Both the position numbers and the translations under genes were made by a program. Below are positions 49,866-60,400 of a DNA stretch of 64,000 bases, in pieces. The stretch comes from Flavobacteriales bacterium. Lineage in GTDB: Bacteria > Bacteroidota > Bacteroidia > Flavobacteriales_F > PHOS-HE28. Within the stretch, counting starts at the first letter, position 1, and the number at the start of each line of letters is the position of its first letter. The notes below the pieces were generated by a model. That model had not been told where the DNA came from. It made no database searches and saw only the letters and a program-made list of their open reading frames with translations. Where the stretch lies: positions 1,984,001-2,048,000 of the forward strand of contig JADJWA010000001.1 of NCBI GenBank assembly GCA_016716605.1. The letters are read 5' to 3'.

Positions 49866-50672
49866 ATGACCTTCCTGGAGCACCTGGAGGAGCTCCGATG
49901 GACCCTGGTGCGGTCGGCCATTGCCGTGGCCGTGGGTTTCGTGCTGGCCTTCATCTTCAAGCGATTCGTGTTCGAGGAGGTCGTGCTGGCTGCTCGCGAC
50001 CCGCAATTCATCACCTACCGCGCGTTCTGCCGCATCGGCACTTGGGCGGGCCTGCCCGAGTTGTGCATCACCGACCTGGGGTTCACCTTGCAGAACCTGC
50101 CGGTGAGCGGCCAGTTCATGACCCATCTCACCGTGGCCTTCGTGGGCGGCTTCATCATCGCATTCCCCTACATCCTGTGGGAGCTCTGGCGCTTCATCGC
50201 ACCGGGCTTGAGCTCGCAGGAGCGGCGCGCCTCAGGGCTCTTCGTTGGAGCGGGCTCATTGCTCTTCGCGCTGGGCGTGCTCTTCGGCTACTTCCTGCTG
50301 GCGCCCCTCACCGTGCAGTTCTTCGGAGCCTACCAGGTGAGCGCGAGCGTGGCCAACAATTTCGCCCTCGAGAGCTTCATTGGGATCATGACGCAGGTCA
50401 CCGTGTGGACAGGCCTGGTGTTCGAACTGCCCTTGCTGGTGCATGTGCTCTCGAAGCTCGGGCTCGTGGGGCCCGCCTTCCTGCGCAAGTACCGGAAGCA
50501 TGCATTCGTGGGCCTGCTGGTGCTCGCCGCGATCCTGACGCCGCCCGACATCATCAGCCAGATCATCGTGGCAGGGCCGCTCATGGGGCTCTATGAACTG
50601 GGCATTCTGATCAGTGCCCGCACCGAACGTGCCCGCCTGCGACAGGCCGGAGCCAAGCTGGCCAACGCATGA
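49866..50672 (+). CDS. tatC: Sec-independent protein translocase subunit TatC
   Basis: The receptor subunit of the Tat pathway, an inner-membrane protein of 268 residues with six membrane segments. It starts MTFLEHLEELRWTLVRS, the family N-terminus. Conserved FPYILWELWRFIAPGLSSQERR and VFELPLLVHVL follow. It is relevant for exporting the SoxB-like protein with its twin-arginine signal in this window. The start is uncertain by a few residues: a TTG at 49842 would add eight. The stop overlaps the next gene (ATGA). Confidence 0.94.
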   Translation: MTFLEHLEELRWTLVRSAIAVAVGFVLAFIFKRFVFEEVVLAARDPQFITYRAFCRIGTWAGLPELCITDLGFTLQNLPVSGQFMTHLTVAFVGGFIIAFPYILWELWRFIAPGLSSQERRASGLFVGAGSLLFALGVLFGYFLLAPLTVQFFGAYQVSASVANNFALESFIGIMTQVTVWTGLVFELPLLVHVLSKLGLVGPAFLRKYRKHAFVGLLVLAAILTPPDIISQIIVAGPLMGLYELGILISARTERARLRQAGAKLANA

Positions 50673-53161
50673 TCCGGCTGCGAATTCACCAGGCCATGTT
50701 CGCGCTCGCGCTGCTCAGCGCCGCCGCCGCGCGCGCCCAGAGCACCAAGGTTAGCGGGACCATCACCGACGCAGCAACCGGCGAGACCCTGCCCGGCGTG
50801 AACATCCTCTTCCGCGACAGCCGCGTGGGAACCACCACCGACATCGACGGCGCATACAGCATCGACACCTACTACGCCACCGACAGCCTGCTCTTCTCCT
50901 TCATCGGCTATGTGCCGCGCATGATGCCGGTGCGCAAGGACAAGGCGCAGGTGATCGATGTGAAGCTGGAGCCGAGCGCCACAGCGCTGGAAGAAGTGGT
51001 GATCAAGCCGAGCGGCGAGAACCCCGCATTCGAGATCCTCCGCCGTGTAATCCGCAGCAAGCCTGCGAACAACCGCGAGAAGCTGGAGGCCTACAGCTTC
51101 GAGGCCTACAACAAGGTGGAGTTCGACCTGAACAACATCAGCAAGGAATTCACCGAGAAGAGGATCTTCAGGCCCTTCGCCTTCATCTTCGACAACATCG
51201 ACAGCACCGGCGCCAAGCCCTACCTGCCGATCTTCATGACCGAGAGCCTCAGCGAGGTGGTGTACCGCCAGAAGCCCCGTGCCCGGAAGGAGTTCATCCG
51301 CGGCACCAAGGTGAGCGGCATGGAGAATGAGAGCATCTCGCAGTTCATGGGCGACATGTACCAGAACGTGAACATCTACGACAACTTCCTGGTCATCTTC
51401 GGCAGGAACTTCATCAGTCCCATCGCCGATGGCGGCAAGGGCTACTACGACTACTACCTCACCGATAGCGCCTTCGTGGGCAAGTTCTGGTGCTACCGCC
51501 TCGACTTCAAGCCCAAGCGGCCGCAGGAGCTCGCCTTCGCGGGCACCATGTGGATCAACGATACCACCTATGCGGTGCGCCGCATCGAGGCCGGCATCCC
51601 GGAGAAGGCCAACCTGAACTTCGTGCAGGGCTTCTGGGTGAAGCAGGAATACGATCAGGTGAAGCCCGAGGTATGGATGCTCTCCAAGGATGAGTTGGTG
51701 GTGGACCTCAACATCGTTCGCGATGCGGGCAAGCCCAACAAGCATCCTGTGCAGGGCCTTTATGGCCGGCGTACCGCGAGCTACCGTGACTTCACCATCA
51801 ATGAGCTGAAGGATGCGCAGGTGTATGAGGGCGCCGAAGAGGTCGTGATGGCCATCGAGCCGCTGAGCCTTGGCGCCGATTTCTGGGACACCCATCGGCA
51901 TGAGCAGCTATCGAAGAAGGAGAATGACATCTACCACATGGTGGATACCATGAAGCAGATCCCCCGCTTCCGCACCTACATCGATATCGTGAACACGGCG
52001 ATCACCGGCTACTACCCGCTGGGTGATGTGGAGCTCGGCCCGTATTTCACCACCTACAGCTTCAACCCGGTAGAAGGCAATCGGTTCCGGCTCGGCCTGC
52101 GCACAAGCAGCCAATGGAGCAGGCGTGTGGAACTCGAGGGCTACACCGCATATGGCACCACCGATGGCGTGTTCAAGTACGGCTTGGGCGGCCGCGGATT
52201 CATCACCAAGGATCCGCGACTGATCGGTGGCCTCTACTACCGGCTCGACCTAGAGCAGCTCGGTCAGAGCACAGACGCCTTCCGCCAGGACAACATCCTC
52301 TCCAGCACTTTCCGCCGAACGCCCAATAACAAGCTCACGCTGGTCGATGAATGGCGCGCCTACCTCGACCGCGAATGGTTCATGGGCTTCAACAGCCTGC
52401 TCATGCTGCGCCGCCGTCAGCTATTCCCGCGCGGCACCCTGGAGTACATCACCTTCTCCGACGCCAATGAGCCTTTCGCGCTCAGCAGCATCACCACCAC
52501 CGAGGCCATCTTCAGCACACGCTTCGCCTACAAGGAGAAATACGTAGCCGGCGATTTCACGCGCGTGAGCCTCGGTACCCGTTATCCGTCCTTGGAAGTG
52601 ATGGTGGCCAAGGGCCTTCAGGGCGTGCTCGGGGGTGATTACGACTACACCAAGCTCAGTGCGCGCCTATACCACCGCGTACCCATGGGTACCTTCGGTT
52701 TCCTGCGCTATTGGCTGCACGCCGGTCAGGTCTTCAGCGAGCCGCTCCCTTATCCGCTGCTCATCATCCACGCCGGGAACGAGACCTTCTACTTCGATGA
52801 GCTCGCCTTCAACACCATGAACTTCTTCGAGTTCGTGAGCGACCGCTACGCCAGCATTTACATCGACCATCACTTCGATGGCCTCTTCCTCAACCGCATC
52901 CCGCTCTTCCGCCGCTTGAAATGGCGCGAGGTGGTGGGCGGCAAGGCCGTGGTGGGAGCTCTCGACCGCAAGCACCTGGGTGAGATGGCTCTGCTGCCCT
53001 TCTCCTTCGACCTGAGCGGCGGGCCCTTCGCTGAGGTGAGCGTTGGCGTGGAGAATGTCTTCAAGATGCTGCGCTTCGACATGGTGCGTCGCCTCACCTA
53101 CATGGATCACGCGAATACCAAGCCCTGGGCCTTCCGGGTGCGCATGAACGTCACCTTCTGA
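50669..53161 (+). CDS. Outer-membrane protein with carboxypeptidase-like regulatory domain and DUF5686 barrel
   Basis: An 830-residue protein: signal peptide (1-23), a carboxypeptidase-regulatory-like beta-sandwich (STKVSGTITDAATGETLPGVNI... to about 110, with DIDGAYSI), then a long domain of the DUF5686 type (EVVIKPSGENPAFEILRRVI...), ending in a barrel with terminal phenylalanine (VRMNVTF). Overlaps tatC upstream and lptB downstream, suggesting one transcript for membrane assembly genes. Function of DUF5686 proteins is unknown. Confidence 0.82.
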   Translation: MIRLRIHQAMFALALLSAAAARAQSTKVSGTITDAATGETLPGVNILFRDSRVGTTTDIDGAYSIDTYYATDSLLFSFIGYVPRMMPVRKDKAQVIDVKLEPSATALEEVVIKPSGENPAFEILRRVIRSKPANNREKLEAYSFEAYNKVEFDLNNISKEFTEKRIFRPFAFIFDNIDSTGAKPYLPIFMTESLSEVVYRQKPRARKEFIRGTKVSGMENESISQFMGDMYQNVNIYDNFLVIFGRNFISPIADGGKGYYDYYLTDSAFVGKFWCYRLDFKPKRPQELAFAGTMWINDTTYAVRRIEAGIPEKANLNFVQGFWVKQEYDQVKPEVWMLSKDELVVDLNIVRDAGKPNKHPVQGLYGRRTASYRDFTINELKDAQVYEGAEEVVMAIEPLSLGADFWDTHRHEQLSKKENDIYHMVDTMKQIPRFRTYIDIVNTAITGYYPLGDVELGPYFTTYSFNPVEGNRFRLGLRTSSQWSRRVELEGYTAYGTTDGVFKYGLGGRGFITKDPRLIGGLYYRLDLEQLGQSTDAFRQDNILSSTFRRTPNNKLTLVDEWRAYLDREWFMGFNSLLMLRRRQLFPRGTLEYITFSDANEPFALSSITTTEAIFSTRFAYKEKYVAGDFTRVSLGTRYPSLEVMVAKGLQGVLGGDYDYTKLSARLYHRVPMGTFGFLRYWLHAGQVFSEPLPYPLLIIHAGNETFYFDELAFNTMNFFEFVSDRYASIYIDHHFDGLFLNRIPLFRRLKWREVVGGKAVVGALDRKHLGEMALLPFSFDLSGGPFAEVSVGVENVFKMLRFDMVRRLTYMDHANTKPWAFRVRMNVTF

Positions 53162-53889
53162 TGCTGCGCACTGAGAACGTCGTCAAGCGCTACAAGGGCC
53201 GCACCGTGGTGGGCGGCGCCAGCGTTGAGGTGCGCCAAGGCGAGATCGTGGGCCTGCTCGGCCCCAACGGCGCGGGCAAGACCACCACCTTCTACATGAT
53301 CGTGGGGCTTGTGAAGCCGAACAGTGGCCGCGTGATGCTCGACGATACCGAGATCACCGACCTGGCCATGTACAAGCGCGCCAAGCTCGGCATCGGGTAC
53401 CTGCCGCAGGAGGCCAGCGTGTTCCGCAAGCTCAGCGTGGAGGACAACATCCGCGCGATCCTGGAGATGACGGGCAAGACCCGCCGCGAGCAGGAGATGA
53501 AACTGGAGCAGCTGCTCGACGAATTCAGCCTGAAGCACGTGCGCAAGAGCATGGGCGATGTGCTCAGCGGCGGCGAGCGGCGGCGCACCGAGATCGCTCG
53601 CGCGCTGGCCATCGAACCGCGCTTCATCCTGCTCGATGAGCCCTTCGCCGGCGTGGACCCCATTGCCGTGGAGGACATCCAGAGCATCGTGTGGCAGTTG
53701 AAGGAGCGCAACATCGGCGTGCTCATCACGGACCACAACGTGAACGAGACGCTCTCGATCACTGACCGCGCCTACCTGCTCATCGAGGGCAACATCTTCC
53801 GCCAAGGCACCGCCGAGGAGCTGGCGGGCGATGAGCAGGTGCGCCTGCGCTACCTGGGGAAGAACTTTGAATTGCGCCGCAAACGCTGA
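53161..53889 (+). CDS. lptB: Lipopolysaccharide export ABC transporter ATP-binding protein
   Basis: The 242-residue ATPase driving LPS extraction to the outer membrane. Walker A GPNGAGKT (34-41), Q-loop LPQEASVFRKLSVEDN, signature LSGGERRR, Walker B FILLDEPFAGVDPIAVEDI, and switch histidine TDHNV. Typical LptB length. Overlaps the upstream DUF5686 gene (TGATG). Confidence 0.95.
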   Translation: MLRTENVVKRYKGRTVVGGASVEVRQGEIVGLLGPNGAGKTTTFYMIVGLVKPNSGRVMLDDTEITDLAMYKRAKLGIGYLPQEASVFRKLSVEDNIRAILEMTGKTRREQEMKLEQLLDEFSLKHVRKSMGDVLSGGERRRTEIARALAIEPRFILLDEPFAGVDPIAVEDIQSIVWQLKERNIGVLITDHNVNETLSITDRAYLLIEGNIFRQGTAEELAGDEQVRLRYLGKNFELRRKR

Positions 53890-53893
53890 TCAT

Positions 53894-55054
53894 CTAGGCC
53901 ACGCGCCGCCGCGATGCGATCGCGCACGCGGTAATGAAGGCGAGCTGTGCGATCAAGTATTCGTGGAAGAGGTTGTCCTGCTGCCAGTTTGCCGTGAGGA
54001 TGAAGTAGCGGTATGCGCATAGCGTAACGATGATCGTGATGCCGATGAGCGCGACGGCCTTTCCCGGCGATCGGAAGGCGCCCAATAGGCCGGTCCATCC
54101 GCCGCACCGATCCATTTCGGAATGAAGCGCGATGCCGATCCATGGCCACGCAAGGATCAGCGGCAACGCGAAGAGCCGTGCCTCACGCGCATAGCCGCCA
54201 ACCAGCACGAGCGGGACATTGAGCGCGAGCACCACGAAGAATCCGCGGAACCAAGCATGCGGCACAGCGATCCGTTGCCGGATCAATAGGAACAGCGGCA
54301 GCGCGAGTACGAGCACCATGAAGCCGACGGTCTCGCCGATGCGCCCTGCACTGAAATTGACGGCGAGGTATTCGGTGCGTCGGTCGAGATCAGCACTTAG
54401 CTCAGCCGCGGAGGTGCCATGCGGAGCCACCGCCAGCCAGGCTGCGAACACCGCTGTTGCCACCAGCGTAGCGAGGAGGGCTAGCCGGCGGCGCGGGGCG
54501 ACCAGGATGAGGGCCGGCAGCAGGAGCAAGGACGTCTCACGGGCCATGAGCGCGGTGAACAGCACTGGCACGAAGAGCAGCCATCGCTGCTGAAGGAGCA
54601 GCAATATTGCCGCCAGCAGCAGCGCATACTGGATCGGCTCATCGTAGGTGTAGAGCGGGTCGAACCACGCCATGAGCACGGTAGGCGACACATGGAAGAG
54701 CGCCTGCGACCACAATGCGATTCGCTTATCCGCGCCGAGCTGCAACGCAATGCGGAACACGAGCACACCCGCGATGAAGAAGCCGATCGATCCAACGGCG
54801 ATGAAGGCTTGTTTCGGCGTGAGGCCGATGGCGGAGAGCGCTCCGATGCTGATCGTCGTCCAAGGTCTGCGCACGAATGCGGGATCACTGCCATCGCTGT
54901 GCGCGGCGATCACGGACTCGATGTAGTCGCTGGGTGCGGGCTGCTCATCCCAGGTCTCGGCGCCCCGATTCAGCATATTCTCCCAGATGGGCGCGAAATG
55001 CAGCGCTAGAGCGAGCGCCGTGAAGGCTAGGCCGAGGAGGAGGCTGCGCTTCAT
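53894..55054 (-). CDS. Polytopic membrane protein, possible GT-C-type glycosyltransferase
   Basis: A 386-residue protein with about ten membrane segments. N-terminal MKRSLLLGLAFTALALALHF; an extracytoplasmic loop EQPAPSDYIESVIAAHSDG precedes the multi-span region, as in GT-C glycosyltransferases. DPLYTYDEPIQYALLLAAI and GRIGETVGFMVLVL are recognisable. No conserved catalytic pair could be verified. Start ATG at 55054; the frame extends to 55150 but the signal-like start is here. Convergent with lptB. Confidence 0.6.
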   Translation of the reverse strand: MKRSLLLGLAFTALALALHFAPIWENMLNRGAETWDEQPAPSDYIESVIAAHSDGSDPAFVRRPWTTISIGALSAIGLTPKQAFIAVGSIGFFIAGVLVFRIALQLGADKRIALWSQALFHVSPTVLMAWFDPLYTYDEPIQYALLLAAILLLLQQRWLLFVPVLFTALMARETSLLLLPALILVAPRRRLALLATLVATAVFAAWLAVAPHGTSAAELSADLDRRTEYLAVNFSAGRIGETVGFMVLVLALPLFLLIRQRIAVPHAWFRGFFVVLALNVPLVLVGGYAREARLFALPLILAWPWIGIALHSEMDRCGGWTGLLGAFRSPGKAVALIGITIIVTLCAYRYFILTANWQQDNLFHEYLIAQLAFITACAIASRRRVA

Positions 55055-55153
55055 TAAGGTTGGTGGTTGCTGCTCCCGGTGCACTCCGGGACGCACGGTC
55101 CACGACCGTCTGTTAAGGCTTGCAGGTTGCTCAACCTCAACCTCGGTCAACCT

Positions 55154-55414
55154 TCAATCCCCAACCTCTTCGACTTGGAAACTGAAGCGCTCCATGATCT
55201 GGTTTGCCAAGAGCTTCTTGCACGCCTCGTCCACCTTGGCCTCGGCGGTTTTCTTATCGGCGGCTTCAACGTGCAGCGTGATGTGCTTGCCGATGCGCAC
55301 GCCTGTGATCTCGGGCAGGCCCAGGTTGCCCATGGCGCCGGAAACGGCCTTGCCTTGCGGGTCGAGCAGGTTGTCGTGGGGCATTACATCGATGGAGGCG
55401 CGGTACTTCTTCAT
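55154..55414 (-). CDS. purS: Phosphoribosylformylglycinamidine synthase, PurS subunit
   Basis: The small 86-residue subunit of the third-step purine FGAM synthase complex. MKKYRASIDVMPHDNLLDPQGKAVSGAMGNLGLPEI is the family N-terminus (ferredoxin-like fold), followed by ITGVRIGKHITLHVEAAD. The complex partners PurL and PurQ are not in the window. It is 70 bases downstream of pssA, past an inverted repeat. Confidence 0.95.
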   Translation of the reverse strand: MKKYRASIDVMPHDNLLDPQGKAVSGAMGNLGLPEITGVRIGKHITLHVEAADKKTAEAKVDEACKKLLANQIMERFSFQVEEVGD

Positions 55415-55425
55415 GGTGGGGTGGT

Positions 55426-55486
55426 TAGCCGCAGAGGCGCTGAGAATGCACTGGGCTGGCTCTGCGTCTTTGCGACTCTGTGGCTA
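55426..55486. repeat. Imperfect inverted repeat with CAGAG motif between pssA and purS
   Basis: TAGCCGCAGAGGCGCTGAGA (55426-55445) matches the reverse complement of the right end (TAGCCACAGAGTCGCAAAGA, ending 55486) at most positions. The right arm includes the pssA stop codon. It resembles short CAGAG-type dispersed repeats in environmental bacteria. It may act as a transcript-stabilising stem or a mobile-repeat remnant. Confidence 0.5.
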
Positions 55487-56287
55487 GTTTTCTGTGGGTC
55501 TTGGGAAGAGCCTGCCCCAAAGCGGGCTGAGCAGGTAAACGATCAGGATCAAAGGAACGGCGAGGATGCCATACAGCAGCACCAGCACCGCGCCGATGCC
55601 CAAGAGCATGTAGATGACCTCGTTGCCCTTCCATTTGAAGTGCTTGAACTTGAGGGAGGGGAGGGGGATGGAGGAGAGCATCAGACCAGCCAAGGCGGTG
55701 GCCATGATGAGCTTTTGCAGCGGGTCAGCCATGAATGCGCCGACATGGCTTTGCAGTTCATTCGCACCGGGGCCGTATCGAACGCCAATTCCCCAGGAGA
55801 TGCTGCCGAAGGAGGCCCACAGCAAGGCATTTGCCGGGGTGGCCAGCCCGAGGAATCCTGTGGTTTGGCGAGTGTCGGCGTTGAACTTGGCCAAGCGCCA
55901 CATCGAGGCGATAGCGATCACCATGGCACACGATGCGGTAGCCCAGATCGGTTCTCCGAAAAGATCTCCGGGTCTCACAGAAGGCGGCCCGAAATCACGA
56001 TGCGCGTCTATCGCGAATTGCAACGCCTTCCATGGGACAATTGCCGAGATGAACGCCGGCGCCACCCCGAAAGTGACCATGTCCGCCAGGCTATCCAGTT
56101 GTTTACCCAGTTCGCTTCCGCCGCCCAGCGCCCGCGCCGCCCAGCCATCGAGCACATCGAAGGCTGCACCCGCGAACACCAGCCAACACGCGGCTGTTAG
56201 CTGTCCTTGAGAGGCCAAGAGGATGCTGGCGACCCCGCAGGATAGGTTCGCCGTGGTGAGCAGATCGGGCAGTCTCGGAAGCCGCAT
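55484..56287 (-). CDS. pssA: CDP-diacylglycerol--serine O-phosphatidyltransferase
   Basis: Makes phosphatidylserine, the precursor of phosphatidylethanolamine. The 267-residue polytopic protein begins MRLPRLPDLLTTANLSCG and shows the CDP-alcohol phosphatidyltransferase motif DVLDGWAARALGG...GKQLDSLADMV (D-x2-D-G-x2-A-R-x-G-x-D pattern). Starts further upstream are unsupported. Followed by purS with a repeat between. Confidence 0.93.
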   Translation of the reverse strand: MRLPRLPDLLTTANLSCGVASILLASQGQLTAACWLVFAGAAFDVLDGWAARALGGGSELGKQLDSLADMVTFGVAPAFISAIVPWKALQFAIDAHRDFGPPSVRPGDLFGEPIWATASCAMVIAIASMWRLAKFNADTRQTTGFLGLATPANALLWASFGSISWGIGVRYGPGANELQSHVGAFMADPLQKLIMATALAGLMLSSIPLPSLKFKHFKWKGNEVIYMLLGIGAVLVLLYGILAVPLILIVYLLSPLWGRLFPRPTEN

Positions 56288-56370
56288 GTCAATCGAGGCC
56301 GAAGGAAGGATAATTTCGGGGCAATGATCCGGGCCACCTCCCGTTGGAGGCTGCGTCAATACCAAGCCGA

Positions 56371-57474
56371 ATGAACACCGTGAAGATGAAGGGGATGCGC
56401 AGCGCGATACTGACCTTGGCCATGGCCGGAGCAATCGTTGGCGCACAAGCGCAGACCGATGCGCCCAAGTACAGCAACGAGTTCCTCGCAGTCGGCGTGG
56501 GCGCCCGCGCCTTGGGCATGGGCAGCGCCTATGTGAGCGCGGTGAACGATGTGACCAGCGGCTATTGGAACCCGGCCGGCCTCTTGGGCGTGCGCGGCGA
56601 CCTGCAGGTGGGCGCCATGCACAGCGAGTATTTCGCTGGCATCGCCAAGTACGACTACATCGGCCTTGCCAAGCCCATCGATTCGGTGAGCGCCATCGGC
56701 TTCAGCTTCATCCGCTTCGGCATCGACAACATCCCCAACACCATCGACCTGATCGACCCCAGCGGCAACATCGACTACAACCGCATCACCACCTTCAGCA
56801 GCGCCGATCACGCTTTCATCCTGAGTTATGCGCGCAAGACGCGGATCACGGGATTGCGCCTAGGCGGCAACGCTAAGGTGATCTACCGGCGCGTGGGCCA
56901 GTTCGGCAAGGCCTGGGGCTTCGGACTTGATGCCGCGGCGCGCTACGAGAAGGACGCCTGGCGCCTTAGCGCCGTGCTGCGCGATGTCACCGGCACCTTC
57001 AACGCCTGGAGCTACACGCTCGACGAGCGCACCATCGACGTGTTCACGCAGACAGGCAATGAATTGCCCGTGAACAGCGTGGAAGTGACGGTGCCACGGC
57101 TCGTGCTGGGCGGCGCCCGCCAATTCAACTTCGGTCCCAAGTTCGGCCTGGTGGCGGCCATCGACCTGGAGAATACCTTCGATGGCAAGCGCAACACGCT
57201 GATCAGGAGCAAGGCCATCAGCACCGATCCGCGCGTGGGCCTCGAGCTCGGTTACGCAGGCGTGGTCTTCGTGCGCCTGGGCGTGGGCGGTTTCCAGAAG
57301 GTGCGCGACATCAACGAGAAGGAGAAGCTCACCTTGCAGCCGAACCTCGGTGTGGGCCTGAAGATCAAGAGCGTCTCCATCGATTACGCGCTCACCAACA
57401 TCGATGAGAGCGTGGGCCTGCTCAGCAACGTGTTCTCACTGCGCTTCGATCTGTTCAAGCGGCCATCGTCATGA
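56371..57474 (+). CDS. PorV/PorQ-family outer-membrane protein
   Basis: A 367-residue beta-barrel of the PorV/PorQ family, shuttle components of T9SS that pass cargo to the sortase. Signal peptide to about 28 (IVGAQAQ), the family opening EFLAVGVGARALGMGSAYVSAVNDVTSGYWNPAGL and the ending NVFSLRFDLFK. The stop overlaps the start of the large PorU2-like gene (ATGA), the usual pairing. Confidence 0.9.
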   Translation: MNTVKMKGMRSAILTLAMAGAIVGAQAQTDAPKYSNEFLAVGVGARALGMGSAYVSAVNDVTSGYWNPAGLLGVRGDLQVGAMHSEYFAGIAKYDYIGLAKPIDSVSAIGFSFIRFGIDNIPNTIDLIDPSGNIDYNRITTFSSADHAFILSYARKTRITGLRLGGNAKVIYRRVGQFGKAWGFGLDAAARYEKDAWRLSAVLRDVTGTFNAWSYTLDERTIDVFTQTGNELPVNSVEVTVPRLVLGGARQFNFGPKFGLVAAIDLENTFDGKRNTLIRSKAISTDPRVGLELGYAGVVFVRLGVGGFQKVRDINEKEKLTLQPNLGVGLKIKSVSIDYALTNIDESVGLLSNVFSLRFDLFKRPSS

Positions 57475-60400
57475 GAAGAAGCCTGCTCCTTGCGGTCATC
57501 CTGCTCAATCTGTCTGCCTCCTTTGCGCAGCAGCATGGCAACGAATGGATCGACTATGGGAGGAGGTATTGGCGCTTTGACATCTGGGCCGATGGCGTGT
57601 ATCGCATCGATTCGGCCACCCTGGCCCAGAGCGGATTCCCCATCGGCTCGGTGGATGCCCGGAACCTGATGCTCTTCGGCAAGGAGCAGTTGGTGCCGAT
57701 CTATGTGCATGGCGAGGCCGATGGCGTGCTCAACAGCGGCGACTACATCGAGTTCTTCGCCGAGAAGGCCGATGGCGAGGTGGACAAGCGGATGTACCCA
57801 TACCCCGCGGCTAACCCGAACCCCTACTACAGCCTTTACAACGACACGCTGCGCTATTACCTCACCTGGGACGATTCGGGGCCGGCCAACCACATCAGGC
57901 CCTACGCGAACAGCGATTACGATGCGCACGCGCCCCAAGCCTGGGGATGGAACACGGCGGTGCAGACCTTCAACCTCTTCTACTGGATCGGACTGACGAT
58001 CCATGAGCTGCAGCTGCAAGGGATCGGCACCAGCCTCAGTGACATGCTCGAGGCCGAAGGATTCGGCGGCCTTCCCTTATTCGTGACAGCGCCGGGCGTG
58101 AATGACACGCAGCCGGTCACGGTGGCGACTCCTTCGCCCTACCAAGGCACGGATGCCCCCGATGCCGAGGTGGTGGGCACCGTGGGCTCGCAGAACAATG
58201 AAGGCAACGGCATCTTCATCAACCACCACACCCAATGGCGCTATGGTCCGGGGGGGAGCATCGTGGGCGCTGATACGGTGTACAATGGATCGCGGACCAT
58301 GCGCGGCACCTTCAACATGCCGGCGAGCTTCCTCGGGCCCAGCACAACGATCACCTTCCATGCTCCGCACGACCTGACCGATGGCTCGCAGAACCAGATC
58401 GGCGCATCCAATCCGAGCTACCTCGACTGGCAGGTGGTGAGCAACGCGCGCATCCGCTACGCGCGCACCTTCAGCGTCGGCGGTCCGGGTCCCGTGCTCT
58501 TCGAGGCGCCCTCCATCAGCGATCCCTTGATGCGGATCGACTTCAGCTCGTTCACTGGCACACCGGTGGTTTACGCGCACGGCGACAGCGTGCGGCGCGT
58601 GATGCCGGCCTTGAATGGCTCCACGTGGCGCAGCCTCTTCCCCCGCGCGCCGGGCGCCGCTGATACCAAGGTCCGTGTGTTCGCGCAGGAGAGCATCCAG
58701 CCGGTGACAGCGCTGCGCCCGGTGGGCACCAATGGCTTCTTCACTGATTTCGCCGCGCTCGAGGTGGACAGCGCGATGCTGATCGTTACGCACGGCAGCC
58801 TGATGGGCGGGGCCATGGCCTATGCGGGCTACCGGCAGAGCAGTGTGCGCAATCCCTACAACTCCTTGGTGGCCGACGTGGATGAGCTGTACGATCAGTA
58901 CGGAGGCGGCGTGCCCAAGCACGCGTACAGCATCCGCGCCTTCTGCAAGCACCTGCTCAATGCGTGGAGCACCCAGCCGCGCGCGCTCTTCCTGATCGGG
59001 AAATCAATCAACACCTGGAACGGATTCAGCACCACCCAGCGACCCAGCATCCGCCCGAATGTGGGCACCAATTACGCGCGCTGCCTAGTGCCGAGCTACG
59101 GTTACCCCAGCAGCGACCAGGCCTTCACCACGGGCCTGCTCTTCGAGCCGCGCCGCATGGACATCCCCGTTGGCCGCTTGAGCGCCACCAGCAACACCGA
59201 TGTGCTGAGCTATCTGGCCAAGGTGCAGGCCACCGAGCAGCAGCCTGTGGCCATCTGGCAGAAGAACGTGCTCCACTTCGCCGGAGGATTCACGCCCGGC
59301 GAGATCAGCAGCCACGCGAACAGCCTCGCGTTCCTGGGCGCGATCGCGGCAGACTCGCTCATGGGGGCCAACGTGGTGCCCTTCAGGAAACAGAGCTCGG
59401 CGGTGATCAGCCAGGCCAGCGCCGACAGTGTGCGCAGCTTCATCGAGGATCCGGACAAGGGCACTTCCTTGCTCACCTTCCTCGCGCATGCCTATAGCGC
59501 CAGCTTCGACATCACGATCGATGAGCCGCAGAACTACCAATGGGCAGGCAAGCACCCGATGGTGTTCGGCAATTCGTGCTACATCGGGTACATCCACGAT
59601 AACGGCGTGCCCAGCGCCAGCGAGAAATGGGTGCTGACGCCCAATGCGGGTCCCATCGCGTTCCTGGCGGCTTCCGAGCAAGGCTACACCAACTTGCTCA
59701 TGTCCTATGCGAATCCTTGGTACGAGAGCCTTTCGCGCTTGAACCAGGGCGGGACCATAGGCGAGCACATGAAGCACGCGGGCCTCACCTCGCAGCAGCT
59801 GTGGAACATCAATCTGACCAGGTGGAACGCGCAGAACTTCGCCTTGCAGGGCGATCCCACGCTCACGCTCAATCAGCACAAGCTGCCTGATTACACCGTT
59901 GCCCCGAATAGGATCCTGGTCGAGCCTGCCACCATCACGGCCGACCTCGACAGCTTCACGGTGCATGTGATCGTGGAGAACCAGGGGCGGGCGCTCCAGA
60001 ACTCAATCAGCGTGGAGCTCACGCGCACGCGCAGCAATGGCGGTGTCTCGCAGCACTATCAGACCCTCACGAATGTGTACCTGCGAGATACGGCTGTGTT
60101 CCGCTTGCCGGTGCTGGGCTTCGCCGGCGGCCAGGGTCCCAACCAGCTTGCCGTACGCGTGGACCTGGAGCCGAACCTGGTGCCTGAGCTGATCGATGAC
60201 GCGAATAACCAAACCGCCATTTCGGTCTTCATCAGCAGCGGCGATCTGGTCCCCGTGTGGCCCTACGACTACGCGATCGTGCCGGATCCGCAGATGACCC
60301 TCAAGGCGAGCACCGGGGATCCCTTCGCACCGCTGCGGACTTACGTGTTTCAGGTCGATACCACCGACCTGTACAATAGTCCCATCATGCAGAGCGCATC

